DNA of 64,000 bases, from the NCBI RefSeq assembly GCF_015594925.2, contig NZ_CP087591.1:248001-312000 (forward strand). Reading direction: 5' to 3'. The translations under genes and the position numbers were made by a program. This DNA is from Vibrio sp. VB16 (GTDB lineage: Bacteria; Pseudomonadota; Gammaproteobacteria; Enterobacterales; Vibrionaceae). Positions 18,242-28,289 of this stretch are shown here, one piece after another. The notes under the pieces were generated by a model that was not told the origin of the DNA, did no database searches, and worked only from the letters and a program-made list of their open reading frames with translations. Every line of letters starts with the position of its first letter. Within the stretch, counting starts at the first letter, position 1.

Positions 18242-18420
18242 CCATGACTAAAGTTTCCAAATCGCTTCAAGAAATCCAAGTGAACCTCACCGTATAGGCT
18301 AATTGCTTTCCAATCATCTTGACCAGAAAGCACAGTGCAAATTGTTAACAGAATGATATCAGTTAACTTATGCTCGACTTTAACTTATTTTCGGTAATCT
18401 AGAATAACATCGAAATGCAT
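18241..18420 (-). pseudogene. ISAs1-type transposase relic, N-terminal fragment
   Basis: Minus-strand reading from ATG 18420: MHFDVILDYRK, a stop, then VKVEHKLTDIILLTICTVLS and GQDDWKAISLYGEVHLDFLK and RFGNFSHG. It ends abruptly at the junction with the orphan hipB operator. A premature stop and the lack of catalytic residues make it dead. Confidence 0.78.
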
Positions 18421-18571
18421 AAATGGGTGCCGGTTACTCATCGTTGGACCTCCAATTTGTCTATGGAGGTATTAGAAAACACTGAAAATAATCGTCAAAT
18501 CGATCATCGGTTAATTGAATGTTATGTAATAGCGCTAACTAGTGAGAGTCTAAAATTGAGAACCCACCATG

Positions 18572-18614
18572 CCACGAACCCTTTAAATATGGGTATGTCC
18601 ATGAATTTTCCTTG
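18572..18614. repeat. 43-bp repeat, third unit
   Basis: Dispersed third copy of the unit at 18012-18097, with a few substitutions, within copy B of the long direct repeat and just before the end of the polysaccharide locus. Confidence 0.65.
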
Positions 18615-18651
18615 GGCTAAATAACGCCTCACTACTTAATTAGACGCTTAC

Positions 18652-19398
18652 TTATCTCTTAAAAAACTGGGGGACCTTCGATACATTCTTAATCAGCAGT
18701 GCGGTTGGCCAAAATAGTTTATTTTTCTTTAATGCTTGAATATCTTCTCTGGTCTTTTCAAGAATATTCATTAAATTCCGATTACTCGCGCCGCCAACTC
18801 GCATTTTAGTCACGACCTTAGGTAAATAACTCGCGGTAACATTATTACTCCATAAATAACGAAGTAGTGAGTCATAATCAGCAGCAATCTTAAGATTTAA
18901 ATCAAACATTCCATACTCAAGATATAACGTTCTTTTCATAAAAAATGTTGGATGGGGGGGCATCCAGCCAGATTGTAACTTTTGTTGGTCGTATTCTCCA
19001 GATATCCATTTACGTATCACTTTTGAGGTATCATCTTTAGACACGTATTCTAAATCGGCATAGACAGCTTGGGTATTTTCTCGTTGCAATGTCTCCACCA
19101 ATTCTTTAACCGCATCAGAATAGGCAAATAAATCATCCGAATGAAGAAAGCCAACAATATCACCAGTTGCAGCATTGATACCTTTATTTAATGCATCATA
19201 GATGCCCTTATCGGACTCAGAAATTATCCTAGATACACGATGGCAGTTTTCTTTAACAACAGAAATCGTATTATCAGAAGACCCACCATCGATAATAATA
19301 TGCTCAATATCTGAATAGGTTTGCTGATTTAACGATTGGATAGTATCCAACACCGTTTTACTACTATTGTAGGTAGCTGTAATGATAGTGACTTTCAT
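18652..19398 (-). CDS. GT2-family glycosyltransferase (WcaE/WcaA-like)
   Basis: 248 aa. A GT-A fold sugar transferase for polysaccharide repeat-unit assembly on the cytoplasmic membrane face. N-terminal VTIITATYNSSKTVLDTIQS, nucleotide-binding IIDGGSSDNT, and a metal-binding motif in GFLHSDDLF. The donor is probably a GDP or UDP sugar; the neighbouring GDP-mannose/fucose genes make GDP-fucose or GDP-mannose attractive. Its ATG overlaps the stop of manC in TAATG, so it is the last gene of the capsule operon. IS relics begin right after it. Confidence 0.85.
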   Translation of the reverse strand: MKVTIITATYNSSKTVLDTIQSLNQQTYSDIEHIIIDGGSSDNTISVVKENCHRVSRIISESDKGIYDALNKGINAATGDIVGFLHSDDLFAYSDAVKELVETLQRENTQAVYADLEYVSKDDTSKVIRKWISGEYDQQKLQSGWMPPHPTFFMKRTLYLEYGMFDLNLKIAADYDSLLRYLWSNNVTASYLPKVVTKMRVGGASNRNLMNILEKTREDIQALKKNKLFWPTALLIKNVSKVPQFFKR

Positions 19399-20801
19399 TA
19401 GTAACCTACTCCATACTCTTCCAAACGAATAATATCGTCTTCTTCTAAATAACCACCTGAACGCACCTCGATAAGATGAAGATCAACTCTACCTGGATTT
19501 TCAATGCGATGAGGAGAGCCTAGCGGAATGTATGTTGATTCATTTTCGCTAATAAGATAGCTCTTCTCACCGTTGGTGACTTTTGCCGTCCCTTGAACGA
19601 CCACCCAGTGTTCTGCTCGATGATGATGAAGTTGTAGTGCCGTTCTTTCACCAGACTTCACACGCAAGTGTTTCACATGATAACGGTTCCCTTGCGCTAT
19701 CTCATCGTGAGAACCCCAAGGTCGATATACTTCACGGTGTTGTAATGCTTCGCCTCTACCCTCGCGTTTTAGGGCATTTACGATGCTTTTTACATCCTGA
19801 ACCTTATTTTTATCAGCAACGAGAATAGCATCTTTGGTTTCAACAACCACAAGGTTACTTACACCAACGGTAGACACGAGCTTATTTTGCGAATAGATAT
19901 AACTATTGTGTGTCTGCTCAGTGAGCACATCGCCCTTTGTTACGTTACCGTGCGAATTTTTTTCTGACACTTCCCATAAAGCACTGAACGAGCCAACGTC
20001 ACTCCATCCGGCATCCATTGGAACCATCAATGCACGGTTAGTTTTTTCCATTACAGCATAATCGACCGACTCATCAGGACATGTTGAAAAGGCCTTTTCG
20101 TCAAGACGAATAAAATCCAAATCATTTCGTGCGCCATTCATGGCCATTTCACATGCTTTAAGAATATCAGGTCGGTAAGCCTTCAGTTCTTCCAAATAGC
20201 GAGATGCTCTAAACAAAAACATTCCACTATTCCAGTAATATTCACCGCTTTCGAGATAAGTTTGTGCTGTCTCTAAATCTGGTTTTTCAATAAACTGGTC
20301 GACTTTGAAGGCATTGCCACTGCGTTTACCTTGTTTAATATAGCCGTAGCCTGTCTCAGGTTTGTTTGGAACAATTCCAAACGTTACAAGATTCCCCTCT
20401 TCAGCAGGAACAACAGCTTGTTGTACTGAATCAATGAACGCAGAAGAGTCTTTAATCACATGATCCGCCGCTAACACCAATAGTAAGGGGTCATCACCAT
20501 TTTCAACCGCTTTAAGTGCCGCAAGTGCTATTGCAGGAGCGGTATTGCGACCCTCTGGTTCTAGTATAATCCCCTTACATTCAACAGATTGTTGGCGAAG
20601 CTGTTCTGCTACTAAAAAGCGATGCTCGTCATTGCAAATCAGGACCGGAGCACTGTGATCAATGCCAGTAAGACGATTCATTGTCTCTTGTAGCATAGTC
20701 AAATTACTCGTTAAGCTAATAAACTGTTTTGGAAACAAACTACGAGAAAGAGGCCAAAGACGGCTACCAGAGCCCCCTGCCATAATTATGGGAAGTATCA
20801 T
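19398..20801 (-). CDS. manC: Mannose-1-P guanylyltransferase / mannose-6-P isomerase
   Basis: Bifunctional type II PMI-GMP enzyme, 467 aa. The N-terminal nucleotidyltransferase carries [19 protein letters not shown] (residues 9-27) and makes GDP-mannose from Man-1-P. The C-terminal cupin carries the isomerase signature RPWGSHDEI and [18 protein letters not shown], interconverting Fru-6-P and Man-6-P. AAAGGT stands seven bases before the ATG. No phosphomannomutase (manB) is seen in the window, so it must be supplied from elsewhere. Its product feeds Gmd and Fcl in the same locus. Confidence 0.95.
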   Translation of the reverse strand: MILPIIMAGGSGSRLWPLSRSLFPKQFISLTSNLTMLQETMNRLTGIDHSAPVLICNDEHRFLVAEQLRQQSVECKGIILEPEGRNTAPAIALAALKAVENGDDPLLLVLAADHVIKDSSAFIDSVQQAVVPAEEGNLVTFGIVPNKPETGYGYIKQGKRSGNAFKVDQFIEKPDLETAQTYLESGEYYWNSGMFLFRASRYLEELKAYRPDILKACEMAMNGARNDLDFIRLDEKAFSTCPDESVDYAVMEKTNRALMVPMDAGWSDVGSFSALWEVSEKNSHGNVTKGDVLTEQTHNSYIYSQNKLVSTVGVSNLVVVETKDAILVADKNKVQDVKSIVNALKREGRGEALQHREVYRPWGSHDEIAQGNRYHVKHLRVKSGERTALQLHHHRAEHWVVVQGTAKVTNGEKSYLISENESTYIPLGSPHRIENPGRVDLHLIEVRSGGYLEEDDIIRLEEYGVGY

Positions 20802-20853
20802 TTTTTACCTTTCGGGTATAAGCCATACGCACCATGTAAGTACGTTACTGACG

Positions 20854-20881
20854 TTGCAGAGAAATAAATCACTATTATGAT
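20854..20881 (+). promoter_or_regulatory. Sigma-70-like promoter on plus strand, antisense to capsule operon
   Basis: TTGCAG (20854-20859) and TATGAT (20876-20881) with a 16-bp spacer. It points opposite to the surrounding operon, towards a 26-codon frame with a strong ribosome-binding site. Confidence 0.45.
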
Positions 20882-20907
20882 TATATTTTATAGAAGGAGA
20901 TTATCCG

Positions 20908-20988
20908 ATGGTGCCAGTAAAATTCTTATCTAAACTTAACAGAGCTGACAAACTGACACCAAAAAACAAAACTCAGGCTCGTTACTGA
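20908..20988 (+). CDS. Possible 26-residue basic peptide
   Basis: Small frame MVPVKFLSKLNRADK...KTQARY with AGAAGGAGA ending eight bases before its ATG, and a promoter-like sequence at 20854-20881. It is rich in Lys/Arg and has no membrane segment. It lies on the opposite strand in the gap between gmm and manC and overlaps the last codons of gmm by 7 bp. It could be a real small protein, or the 5' stub of a deleted gene. The family is not recognised. Confidence 0.35.
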   Translation: MVPVKFLSKLNRADKLTPKNKTQARY

Positions 20989-21428
20989 AAGTACGCTTTG
21001 GTATTATCGTGAACTTCGGTAGAACTTAATAAGTCTTCAGCATCCCACCAAAGATAGTCACAATGCTGCTCCGTTGGTAAATCCGATAGCTTTCCATTCC
21101 AAACTATCTTATAACCAAGCACAACATAATGGGTAGAAAACCCTTCGTCACTGAAGTTATCCTTATAGAGGTGCTCATAAGGCCCTAAAAAGTTGGCTTG
21201 CGAGAGTGCATAGCGCTCACCCAACTCAGTTTCAGACAGACGACTAAACGCAGCCTCAAAACGCTCATCTTTAAGAATTCGGCCACCAGGCACAAACCAA
21301 AACCCTTGCGCAGGGCGATTCCGACGAAAACCAAGCAATATTTGCCCGATATCATTTTGAACAATTAGATCCATCGAAATAAGAGGCGTGGAGGCAACCA
21401 CTGTTTTGAATGTTTTTAGCTCTAACAT
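20982..21428 (-). CDS. gmm: GDP-mannose mannosyl hydrolase (Nudix)
   Basis: 148 aa Nudix hydrolase that splits GDP-mannose or GDP-glucose to GDP and hexose, controlling the GDP-sugar pool. The Nudix-like region GGRILKDERFEAAFSRL lacks the usual REUXEE residues, which is characteristic of the Gmm/WcaH group rather than of ordinary MutT proteins. N-terminal FKTVVASTPLISMDLIVQN matches that family's start. It lies 2 bp after fcl, in the gmd-fcl-gmm-manC order known from colanic acid clusters. Confidence 0.9.
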   Translation of the reverse strand: MLELKTFKTVVASTPLISMDLIVQNDIGQILLGFRRNRPAQGFWFVPGGRILKDERFEAAFSRLSETELGERYALSQANFLGPYEHLYKDNFSDEGFSTHYVVLGYKIVWNGKLSDLPTEQHCDYLWWDAEDLLSSTEVHDNTKAYFQ

Positions 21429-21430
21429 AG

Positions 21431-22393
21431 TTACTTTCTAAAGTTGTTTTGATTATCTAAAAACCATTCATAGGTTTTCTTAAGGCCTTCTTCAAGCTCA
21501 ATGTTATACGTCCAGCCCAGATTTGTTAGCCGAGATACATTCATCAACTTACGTGGCGCACCATCTGGTTTAGTCGTATCAAACGTAATTAGACCGTCGA
21601 AACCTACAACCTTAGCAACCGTTTCCACCAATTCTCGAATTGTACAGTCCACCCCTGTTCCGACATTAATATGACTTAACATTGGCTCTGTATTTTCTTG
21701 GTAAATTTTGTCATCTAAATTCATAGCAAATATAGACGCTGACGCCATATCATCGACATGCAAGAATTCGCGCATTGGCTTGCCACTTCCCCAAGCGACA
21801 ACCTCGGAGTCACTATTCAACTTTGCTTCATGAAAGCGGCGTAATAGCGCTGGTATGACGTGTGAGTTCTCTGTGTGGAAATTGTCATTCTCGCCATACA
21901 AATTAGTTGGCATTACGCTACGGTAATTCCGACCATATTGTCGGTTATAGCTCTCGCACATTTTAATGCCAGCAATCTTAGCTACAGCGTAAGGCTCATT
22001 AGTCGGTTCTAACGTACCGGTGAGCAGAGCACTTTCACTCATTGGCTGCTCAGCTAGTTTAGGGTAAATACAAGAAGAGCCTAAAAATAGGAGATCTTGA
22101 ACTCCTGCCAAATGTGCACCGTGGATAATGTCATTTTGAATAGTAAGGTTTTCGTAAATAAACTCTGCAGGGTAAGTATTGTTACCAACGATACCCCCTA
22201 CTTTTGCAGCGGCAAGATACACTTGGTCGATATCATTTTCTTGAAAGAAGTTAGTCACATCAACCTGGCTGAGTAAATTTAATTCGTCGCGAGTACGTGT
22301 AACAATATTATACCCACCAAGTTCCTCAAGCTGCCTTACGATGGCGCTGCCAACCATACCTTTATGGCCGGCAACAAAAACAGATATTGCCAC
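21431..22393 (-). CDS. fcl: GDP-L-fucose synthase
   Basis: 320 aa extended SDR enzyme performing 3,5-epimerisation and NADPH reduction of GDP-4-keto-6-deoxymannose to GDP-L-fucose. Rossmann motif [10 protein letters not shown] near the N-terminus, LGSSCIYPK with the catalytic Ser, and YAVAK as the YxxxK dyad. The length matches WcaG/Fcl. It lies 9 bp after gmd. Its presence predicts L-fucose or a derivative in the surface polysaccharide. Confidence 0.95.
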   Translation of the reverse strand: MAISVFVAGHKGMVGSAIVRQLEELGGYNIVTRTRDELNLLSQVDVTNFFQENDIDQVYLAAAKVGGIVGNNTYPAEFIYENLTIQNDIIHGAHLAGVQDLLFLGSSCIYPKLAEQPMSESALLTGTLEPTNEPYAVAKIAGIKMCESYNRQYGRNYRSVMPTNLYGENDNFHTENSHVIPALLRRFHEAKLNSDSEVVAWGSGKPMREFLHVDDMASASIFAMNLDDKIYQENTEPMLSHINVGTGVDCTIRELVETVAKVVGFDGLITFDTTKPDGAPRKLMNVSRLTNLGWTYNIELEEGLKKTYEWFLDNQNNFRK

Positions 22394-22402
22394 AATTACA
22401 CC

Positions 22403-23521
22403 TTAGTTTTCGAGAGAAAGTGAAACATTAAAACCATTCGCTTTTAGTAACGCATGCTGCTTTGCCGAATCAATATCTGCACGAACCATCTCTTGGCACA
22501 TTTCCTCGACTGTAATTTCAGGAACCCAACCCAGTTTTTCTTTAGCTTTTGTTGGATCACCTAACAGAGTTTCTACTTCGGCAGGGCGGAAGAATTTTGG
22601 GTTAACCTTTACGATCACGTCGCCAACCGAAACGCTAGGGGCTCTTTCATAGTCGACGCTGATTACAGTGGCGATCTCATCTACACCTTCACCGGTGAAC
22701 TCAAGTGTAATTCCAGCTTCTAACGCCGACATACTCACAAACTCACGGACTGAAATTTGCTTACCTGTAGCTATTACAAAATCGTCCGCAATATCTTGCT
22801 GCAACATCATCCATTGCATGCGTACATAATCTTTAGCATGACCCCAGTCTCGCAATGCATCCATATTGCCTAACTGTAAGCATGACTCAAGTCCCTGAGA
22901 TATATTAGCAATTGCTCTAGTGATCTTGCGTGTTACAAAAGTCTCACCACGACGAGGCGATTCATGGTTAAACAAAATACCATTGCATGCATACATACCG
23001 TAGGACTCGCGATAGTTAACGGTGATCCAGTATGCGTACATTTTAGCTACAGCGTATGGAGAACGAGGATAAAATGGTGTTGTCTCTTTCTGCGGAATTT
23101 CTTGTACTTCGCCGTAAAGTTCGGAAGTAGATGCTTGATAAAAACGGGTTTTATTCTCTAACCCATTAATACGAATGGCTTCTAGCAAACGCATGGTTCC
23201 CATGCCATCAACGTCAGCGACATATTCTGGCGACTCAAAGGAAACCGCAACATGAGACATAGCGCCCAAATTGTATATTTCATCAGGTTGAATTTCTTTA
23301 ACTAGACGAATAAGGTTAGAGGAGTCTGTCAAATCACCATAATGAAGATGAATATTCTCAGTTTCTGCTATTGCTGAATCAATGCGTGCAGTATTAAATA
23401 AAGACGCTCTTCTAACTATTCCATGAACCTTATATCCCTTCTCTACTAAAAGTTCTGCTAGGTAAGAACCATCTTGACCTGTAATACCCGTTATTAGCGC
23501 AACTTTATTTTCTATTTTCAC
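22403..23521 (-). CDS. gmd: GDP-mannose 4,6-dehydratase
   Basis: 372 aa SDR enzyme converting GDP-mannose to GDP-4-keto-6-deoxymannose. N-terminal [16 protein letters not shown] (NADP binding) and HGIVRRAS (the RR segment typical of Gmd), with catalytic [10 protein letters not shown]. Its start overlaps the stop of the upstream SDR gene by 4 bp. The product is used by Fcl and could also serve the aminotransferase at 32116-33582 if that enzyme is a perosamine synthase. Confidence 0.95.
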   Translation of the reverse strand: MKIENKVALITGITGQDGSYLAELLVEKGYKVHGIVRRASLFNTARIDSAIAETENIHLHYGDLTDSSNLIRLVKEIQPDEIYNLGAMSHVAVSFESPEYVADVDGMGTMRLLEAIRINGLENKTRFYQASTSELYGEVQEIPQKETTPFYPRSPYAVAKMYAYWITVNYRESYGMYACNGILFNHESPRRGETFVTRKITRAIANISQGLESCLQLGNMDALRDWGHAKDYVRMQWMMLQQDIADDFVIATGKQISVREFVSMSALEAGITLEFTGEGVDEIATVISVDYERAPSVSVGDVIVKVNPKFFRPAEVETLLGDPTKAKEKLGWVPEITVEEMCQEMVRADIDSAKQHALLKANGFNVSLSLEN

Positions 23522-24471
23522 TTCTTATATTCCTCTTTAACCCAAAAAATTGTTTTTTTAACACAATTAATTAACTCAACATTATCTGAACTATATATTT
23601 TATTAGCAAAACTACAATCTAACTTATTATCTGTAGTCATATTCTTAACTCGGAATGATGTCATTGGAAACTTAACATTAAATTTCTTAAGCGCATCACC
23701 AACAAAACCAAGAGACTTAAGAAAAAAAATAGGTAACATAGGTGGTCTAGAGATACCTTCGACATCACAAATCATTTTAGACCAATCGGATATGTTGTAA
23801 TATTTGCTATCTCCAATGTAAATCGGATTAATACCATTGGAAATACCAACTTCAAGCAATCCATATATTTGTCGAATACTGACATCGATGAAACCATATG
23901 TTTTTAAACACCTCACCGAAGTGTTAAAATAAGTTCGATTTAGTACATATCTAAAAAAGTTAACATACGGTTCTTTAAATCCCGGCCCCCAAATAGAAGT
24001 GGGCCTAAAAATTTCAAAATTCACTCGACTAGATATATGGTTTCGAACTATTCGCTCCCCTTCTACTTTACTTTCACCATAAGAAGTAGAGGGACAGAAG
24101 TCGTTTAAATCGTCTGGAACATAGCCTATTTTGCATACTAACATAGAAGATGCAAAGATCACTTTTTTAATTGACTTTATTGAATTAACAATTTTAATTA
24201 AATTATGAACTCCAACAGTATTGGTGTCATAATCTAGGATTGTATTTCCGCCAAGATCGGTTCTTGCTGCTAAGTGAACAATGTAATCTGGCATTACTTC
24301 AAATATTACTTTCTCAAGTTCAGAATAATTCCTAATATCACAAATGAACGTTGGGATCTCGTTGCAATCTACAATATCCAACCCAAAAATTTCATGGCCA
24401 AGTTCTTCACAGTATTTACAAAAATTTCGCCCTATAAATCCGGAAGAACCTGTAATTAGTATCTTTGACAT
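23518..24471 (-). CDS. NAD-dependent epimerase/dehydratase (SDR)
   Basis: 317 aa extended SDR. N-terminal [14 protein letters not shown] is the NAD(P) site, D33-type acidic residue in GLDIVDC favours NAD, and catalytic YGESK is the YxxxK pair, preceded by ASSMLVC. Sequence is more diverged and AT-rich than gmd or fcl. Likely acts on a nucleotide sugar, as a C4 epimerase, reductase or dehydratase. The substrate cannot be given. Packed between gmd (4-bp overlap) and a GT2 gene (1-bp gap). Confidence 0.85.
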   Translation of the reverse strand: MSKILITGSSGFIGRNFCKYCEELGHEIFGLDIVDCNEIPTFICDIRNYSELEKVIFEVMPDYIVHLAARTDLGGNTILDYDTNTVGVHNLIKIVNSIKSIKKVIFASSMLVCKIGYVPDDLNDFCPSTSYGESKVEGERIVRNHISSRVNFEIFRPTSIWGPGFKEPYVNFFRYVLNRTYFNTSVRCLKTYGFIDVSIRQIYGLLEVGISNGINPIYIGDSKYYNISDWSKMICDVEGISRPPMLPIFFLKSLGFVGDALKKFNVKFPMTSFRVKNMTTDNKLDCSFANKIYSSDNVELINCVKKTIFWVKEEYKK

Positions 24472-24472
24472 C

Positions 24473-25399
24473 TCACCCTCTACGTAAAAGCTTGAAAATT
24501 ATTTTAATCACATCAGATGGAAACAATAGCAAAACAGAAGAAACCAACTTAACTTTAATAGACAAATCAATTTCTCTTGTGATATTTCTCAATTTATTAA
24601 ATATCGTCCTATTACTCGCCCTAGATATAAATAAATATTTTAACATCATCGAATTTGCAGCACCATATATAAGAGGTGAATTTGAATTACCTCTTTGAAT
24701 CAACAAAGTTTTCAATAATATCGGAACTTCATTAAAATTATAGAAAAAATCGTGAGATAAGGAATTCTGGACCATTCTATAATAAGAAAGAATGAGTGGG
24801 ACATAAATTCCGCAACACTTAAAAGACAACCTAGCCCAAAATTCTGCGTCTTCAGTAAAATTAGATTCTAGAGAAAAACCACCTAATTCTATGAAAACAT
24901 CTTTTCTAATGATTACACTAGATGCAGTAAATAATTCTTTACCCTCACTTAAAAACTTATGGTAGGACAACGTAGGAAGATCTATTACATCCACTTCTTT
25001 ATGTTGATATTCTAACGTAGGTATTGAGTTGTGAGAATTGAACCTACATATATCTACGCAGACAAATTCTTTTTCAAGAAATTTTTTATCATTCAATATT
25101 GAAAAAAACTGCTTATCTACAAGGTCGTCCGCGTCGATAAAATAGATATTTTCGAATGTGGCATTAGCGACACCAATATTTCTTGCATTAGATGGGCCTT
25201 GATTTTCAACTAAGTCTATTATTCTAACTCTCTGATCTTTTATAGAACTAGCCACAAATAAAGAGGTATCTGTAGAACAGTCATTTACAATAATAAATTC
25301 CACCAAAATATCTGCTGTATCTGCACTTACAACGAGACTATTGATACATTTTTCAATGTATTTTTCTTTATTGTATAAGGGAATAACTACTGAATACAT
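24473..25399 (-). CDS. GT2-family glycosyltransferase
   Basis: 308 aa. N-terminal YSVVIPLYNKEKYIEKCINS and IIVNDCSTDTS form the nucleotide-sugar site, and YFIDADDLVD carries the DxD metal-binding motif, so the GT-A catalytic half is intact. The C-terminal third is helical and basic (FKLLRRG), suited to membrane contact. Strongly AT-rich like its neighbours up to 30.7 kb, a sign that this serotype-specific block was acquired separately from the conserved ends of the locus. Confidence 0.85.
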   Translation of the reverse strand: MYSVVIPLYNKEKYIEKCINSLVVSADTADILVEFIIVNDCSTDTSLFVASSIKDQRVRIIDLVENQGPSNARNIGVANATFENIYFIDADDLVDKQFFSILNDKKFLEKEFVCVDICRFNSHNSIPTLEYQHKEVDVIDLPTLSYHKFLSEGKELFTASSVIIRKDVFIELGGFSLESNFTEDAEFWARLSFKCCGIYVPLILSYYRMVQNSLSHDFFYNFNEVPILLKTLLIQRGNSNSPLIYGAANSMMLKYLFISRASNRTIFNKLRNITREIDLSIKVKLVSSVLLLFPSDVIKIIFKLLRRG

Positions 25400-25401
25400 A
25401 T

Positions 25402-26118
25402 CTAAAACCTAAAAGAAAGTAGAAACTTACTAAAATAAACAACCGAACTGAAAAATTTACTAAAAATATTTATTTGTGATACCAATATTGCTTTTGTCAT
25501 TTCGAGGTAAACCTTCTTAGCGTTTTCATCAGAAACACCTCCTGCTTGATAAAAAACTCCACATATATTAATAAAAGCAATTTTTGTAAAGTCGCCTTTG
25601 GTAATGTCAATAACAGACTTAAAGTCTGCCGCTAAACTATAATCAAGATCAAAGCGTATATCTTGTATATTAGCGATAAAAGATTGATGACATAGACCTC
25701 GCACTAAAAATTTTGATTTTCGTTGCATACGAATTTTAGATTTATCTAGACTCTCCCCATATAAAATTTTATTGCATGCAACGATTTTAATGTCACGTGA
25801 ACTATCAAAAATATCTATAGCTTTTTTAAGAAAATTTTTATCAATAAAAACATCACCTGAGTTAAGGAATATTACATAATTTGAATTTGATGATTCGAGA
25901 GCCAAATTCATACCATGATAGATACCCTTGTCTGATTTTTTTATTAATCGAGCTCTGGAATCATCAGAAATCGTAACATAATTTTCGCACTCAACACTTT
26001 TACCAGCAGATTGCACAATGTATTCATAGTCAGTACAAGATTGTAGCAAGACGGAGTCAAATGTTTTTTTAAAATCCAAAAAATTGGCATTATATATAGT
26101 AGTTATGATTGTAATCAC
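25402..26118 (-). CDS. GT2-family glycosyltransferase
   Basis: 238 aa, related in layout to the transferase at 18652-19398. ITIITTIYNANFLDFKKTFD starts the fold, KKSDKGIYHGMNLAL is the conserved acceptor-side motif of this GT2 subgroup, and VIFLNSGDVF stands where the DxD lies, with NSGD instead. The subgroup often tolerates that replacement. Follows the putative polymerase and precedes another GT2 by 2 bp. Confidence 0.82.
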   Translation of the reverse strand: MITIITTIYNANFLDFKKTFDSVLLQSCTDYEYIVQSAGKSVECENYVTISDDSRARLIKKSDKGIYHGMNLALESSNSNYVIFLNSGDVFIDKNFLKKAIDIFDSSRDIKIVACNKILYGESLDKSKIRMQRKSKFLVRGLCHQSFIANIQDIRFDLDYSLAADFKSVIDITKGDFTKIAFINICGVFYQAGGVSDENAKKVYLEMTKAILVSQINIFSKFFSSVVYFSKFLLSFRF

Positions 26119-26143
26119 ATTATCGCCTTAAAGTATAAATAAT

Positions 26144-27289
26144 CTAACGTCTAAATCGAACATTAAATGTAGACTTCGTACAAAAAACAAGGTGGTATAT
26201 AAAAAATATATAGACGAAAACTCTATGTCTCATTCCTGCTTGAACATAGTACTCATAGAGAGACTGAAGTAGAAGAACAAATGCCAACCCAACAAGGTAC
26301 AAACTTATCTTCTTTCTAATCAAACAAAAAATAGTAACTAGACTTAATAGCCCTACACTAAACACGCTCTCAATCCACATAAATGTCGAACTTCCATCAC
26401 TACATTGAGCGATATTTATAGGGTCTAATATATACTGGATAAATGATTTAGATACAAAATCGAACATATCCAAGCTAGAGTATCCAGTTCCCGTTGCAAA
26501 GTAATGGTGACAATTGCTGGCATTAAACCCGAGAACGAAGTCGTTATGATCAATCCGTCTGTTTACAAAATGTTCAATAATATTAGGATTTGTCCATAAT
26601 ATCAGTAATAGTCCGAAAATTAAAAATAGAACTACTATACTAGTATCAACGCTTTTTTTAACATATCTGGAAAAAAATAAAGATATAATAAGAGAAGCAA
26701 CAATTATGATGTCAGAGTACCTAATAAAGAAAAGACAAACAGAAAATATTAATGCCCAAACATACTTTTTATTTACAAATAGAAAAAGCACGAGGCTTAT
26801 TATGAATAGTTCATATACTTCTCTAAAAATATTATTATAGACCACATTAAAGGACGGGTAGATAGATAAAAAAATCAATAGATATTGATATTTAGCTAGA
26901 AAATTTCCCTTAAATTTAAACGTATCAACAAAAAATATAAATAACAAAATCAGAGACAAGCTAAGTAGTGATTTATAGAAAAAAATGTAAGCATTCATGT
27001 CTCCATCGATTAATATAGAAACTGGCCTTGTAATCCAATAAAATGAAACAACCTCTAATGTTCCTGTTTGTGCGATCGGGAATGCACCTGTGGTAATCAT
27101 ATTAGAAAACATGATGCTATCAGGTGCTAGTGGCAAGTAGTTATAATAGAAAATACCACAAAAAACACTAAATATGTAGTAGAGGTAATAACTAATTTTA
27201 AGTGAATGCATATTATTTTTTTTAAAGATAAATTCAGAGATAAAGACAAAAATAATACCTATTACAAACACACTTATTATAAACCTCAT
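26144..27289 (-). CDS. Putative repeat-unit polymerase (Wzy/EpsG-like)
   Basis: 381 aa hydrophobic protein with about ten membrane helices and a large periplasmic loop between residues about 230 and 300 (PNIIEHFVNRRIDHNDFVLG...ATGTGYSS), the layout of Wzy polymerases, which join lipid-linked repeat units in the periplasm. The early motif SFYWITRPVS and a YPSFNV-NNIFREVYELF segment recall EpsG/Wzy-like proteins. Wzy proteins share little sequence, so the call rests on topology and on its place in a locus that has wzx and wzz but no other candidate. Confidence 0.7.
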   Translation of the reverse strand: MRFIISVFVIGIIFVFISEFIFKKNNMHSLKISYYLYYIFSVFCGIFYYNYLPLAPDSIMFSNMITTGAFPIAQTGTLEVVSFYWITRPVSILIDGDMNAYIFFYKSLLSLSLILLFIFFVDTFKFKGNFLAKYQYLLIFLSIYPSFNVVYNNIFREVYELFIISLVLFLFVNKKYVWALIFSVCLFFIRYSDIIIVASLIISLFFSRYVKKSVDTSIVVLFLIFGLLLILWTNPNIIEHFVNRRIDHNDFVLGFNASNCHHYFATGTGYSSLDMFDFVSKSFIQYILDPINIAQCSDGSSTFMWIESVFSVGLLSLVTIFCLIRKKISLYLVGLAFVLLLQSLYEYYVQAGMRHRVFVYIFFIYHLVFCTKSTFNVRFRR

Positions 27290-27293
27290 CTAT

Positions 27294-28289
27294 TTAACCT
27301 TTAATTAGCTCTATCATTTTTTCTATATTCCCATTTCGAATATCAATGAATGATTTATAATGTTTTTTATCAACCCTATAAATCGAAACATCTGAATTAA
27401 AAAGGTGTTTCGCATAAAATAATGAAGATGACATAGTTCCCACAAATTTTACATTTGTAAATTGACTAAAATATGCAAAGAACTCTGATGGAATAGAATC
27501 AATAAATGAATCACTAAATGAATAAAATTGGGGTTTACAATTTCTCTCTGCAGGATGCATTCTTTGCAGAATTACTTTATCTGTTACAAAATTAGACATA
27601 TATAGTTTTCTAAATCTAGAGTCTATTTCGTATGGATCAATTAATACATCCACATATTCATTATTATTAAAAAAATTAAATATTTTTTTATATTTATCGG
27701 GATATAACCTCTCAATTTTACGCCAGAACTCTATGAGTTTTAGGTAATTAATTTGCTTAGAGTCACTATTTAGAGAAACTATTGATGAAAACTCACTATA
27801 ACACCTATATACAGGTGTATAATTCAATGCACTTTCAAAAAGGTCGATAAATAAACCTTTATTCCCTTTTTTTTGTAAATACTCTCCTAGTCCATGCTCA
27901 ATTAGTATCACATCGTTGGCTTTTCTAGTAAAACAGCCTGATAACCTACTTGTTAAAGGACTAAATACTTTATAGTCGTGTCCAGTTAGCATATTTTCTA
28001 TTTTCTTAGACTGCTTGTGAAAACTAATAGTATTAAAAATAAATTGTATCGGGTTCTTATAATTTAAGCGTGAAAGCTTACTAGGCATCTCTATAAAAAT
28101 AATGTTACTAAATACACCATCAGTCCAAACGTCAATTATCAGTTTTTCTATTTCTTTATAATCTTCATTTCTTTCTGGGCTAACCTCTACAACGAGGATA
28201 TTCATTGAACCCTTCGCTCTATCGGAACTTACATGCATAGATGCTGACAAGGATGAAACAATACCAAAAGAAAAGTACAAGTTAATCAT
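27294..28289 (-). CDS. Sialyltransferase-like protein (GT52/GT38-like)
   Basis: 331 aa, soluble, AT-rich. Two short motifs resemble those of bacterial sialyltransferases: an acidic-Gly motif in VILIEHGLGEYL (D/E-D/E-G type) and an HP motif in LQRMHPAER. Such enzymes transfer a nonulosonic acid from a CMP-sugar. The NeuA- and NeuB-like genes upstream in the same operon would supply this donor. The ATG at 28289 (AGGGGGA upstream) is preferred over an upstream start at 28316; it overlaps wzx by 8 bp. Similarity is weak and judged by eye, so this is a hypothesis; the gene is certainly a coding region. Confidence 0.5.
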   Translation of the reverse strand: MINLYFSFGIVSSLSASMHVSSDRAKGSMNILVVEVSPERNEDYKEIEKLIIDVWTDGVFSNIIFIEMPSKLSRLNYKNPIQFIFNTISFHKQSKKIENMLTGHDYKVFSPLTSRLSGCFTRKANDVILIEHGLGEYLQKKGNKGLFIDLFESALNYTPVYRCYSEFSSIVSLNSDSKQINYLKLIEFWRKIERLYPDKYKKIFNFFNNNEYVDVLIDPYEIDSRFRKLYMSNFVTDKVILQRMHPAERNCKPQFYSFSDSFIDSIPSEFFAYFSQFTNVKFVGTMSSSLFYAKHLFNSDVSIYRVDKKHYKSFIDIRNGNIEKMIELIKG

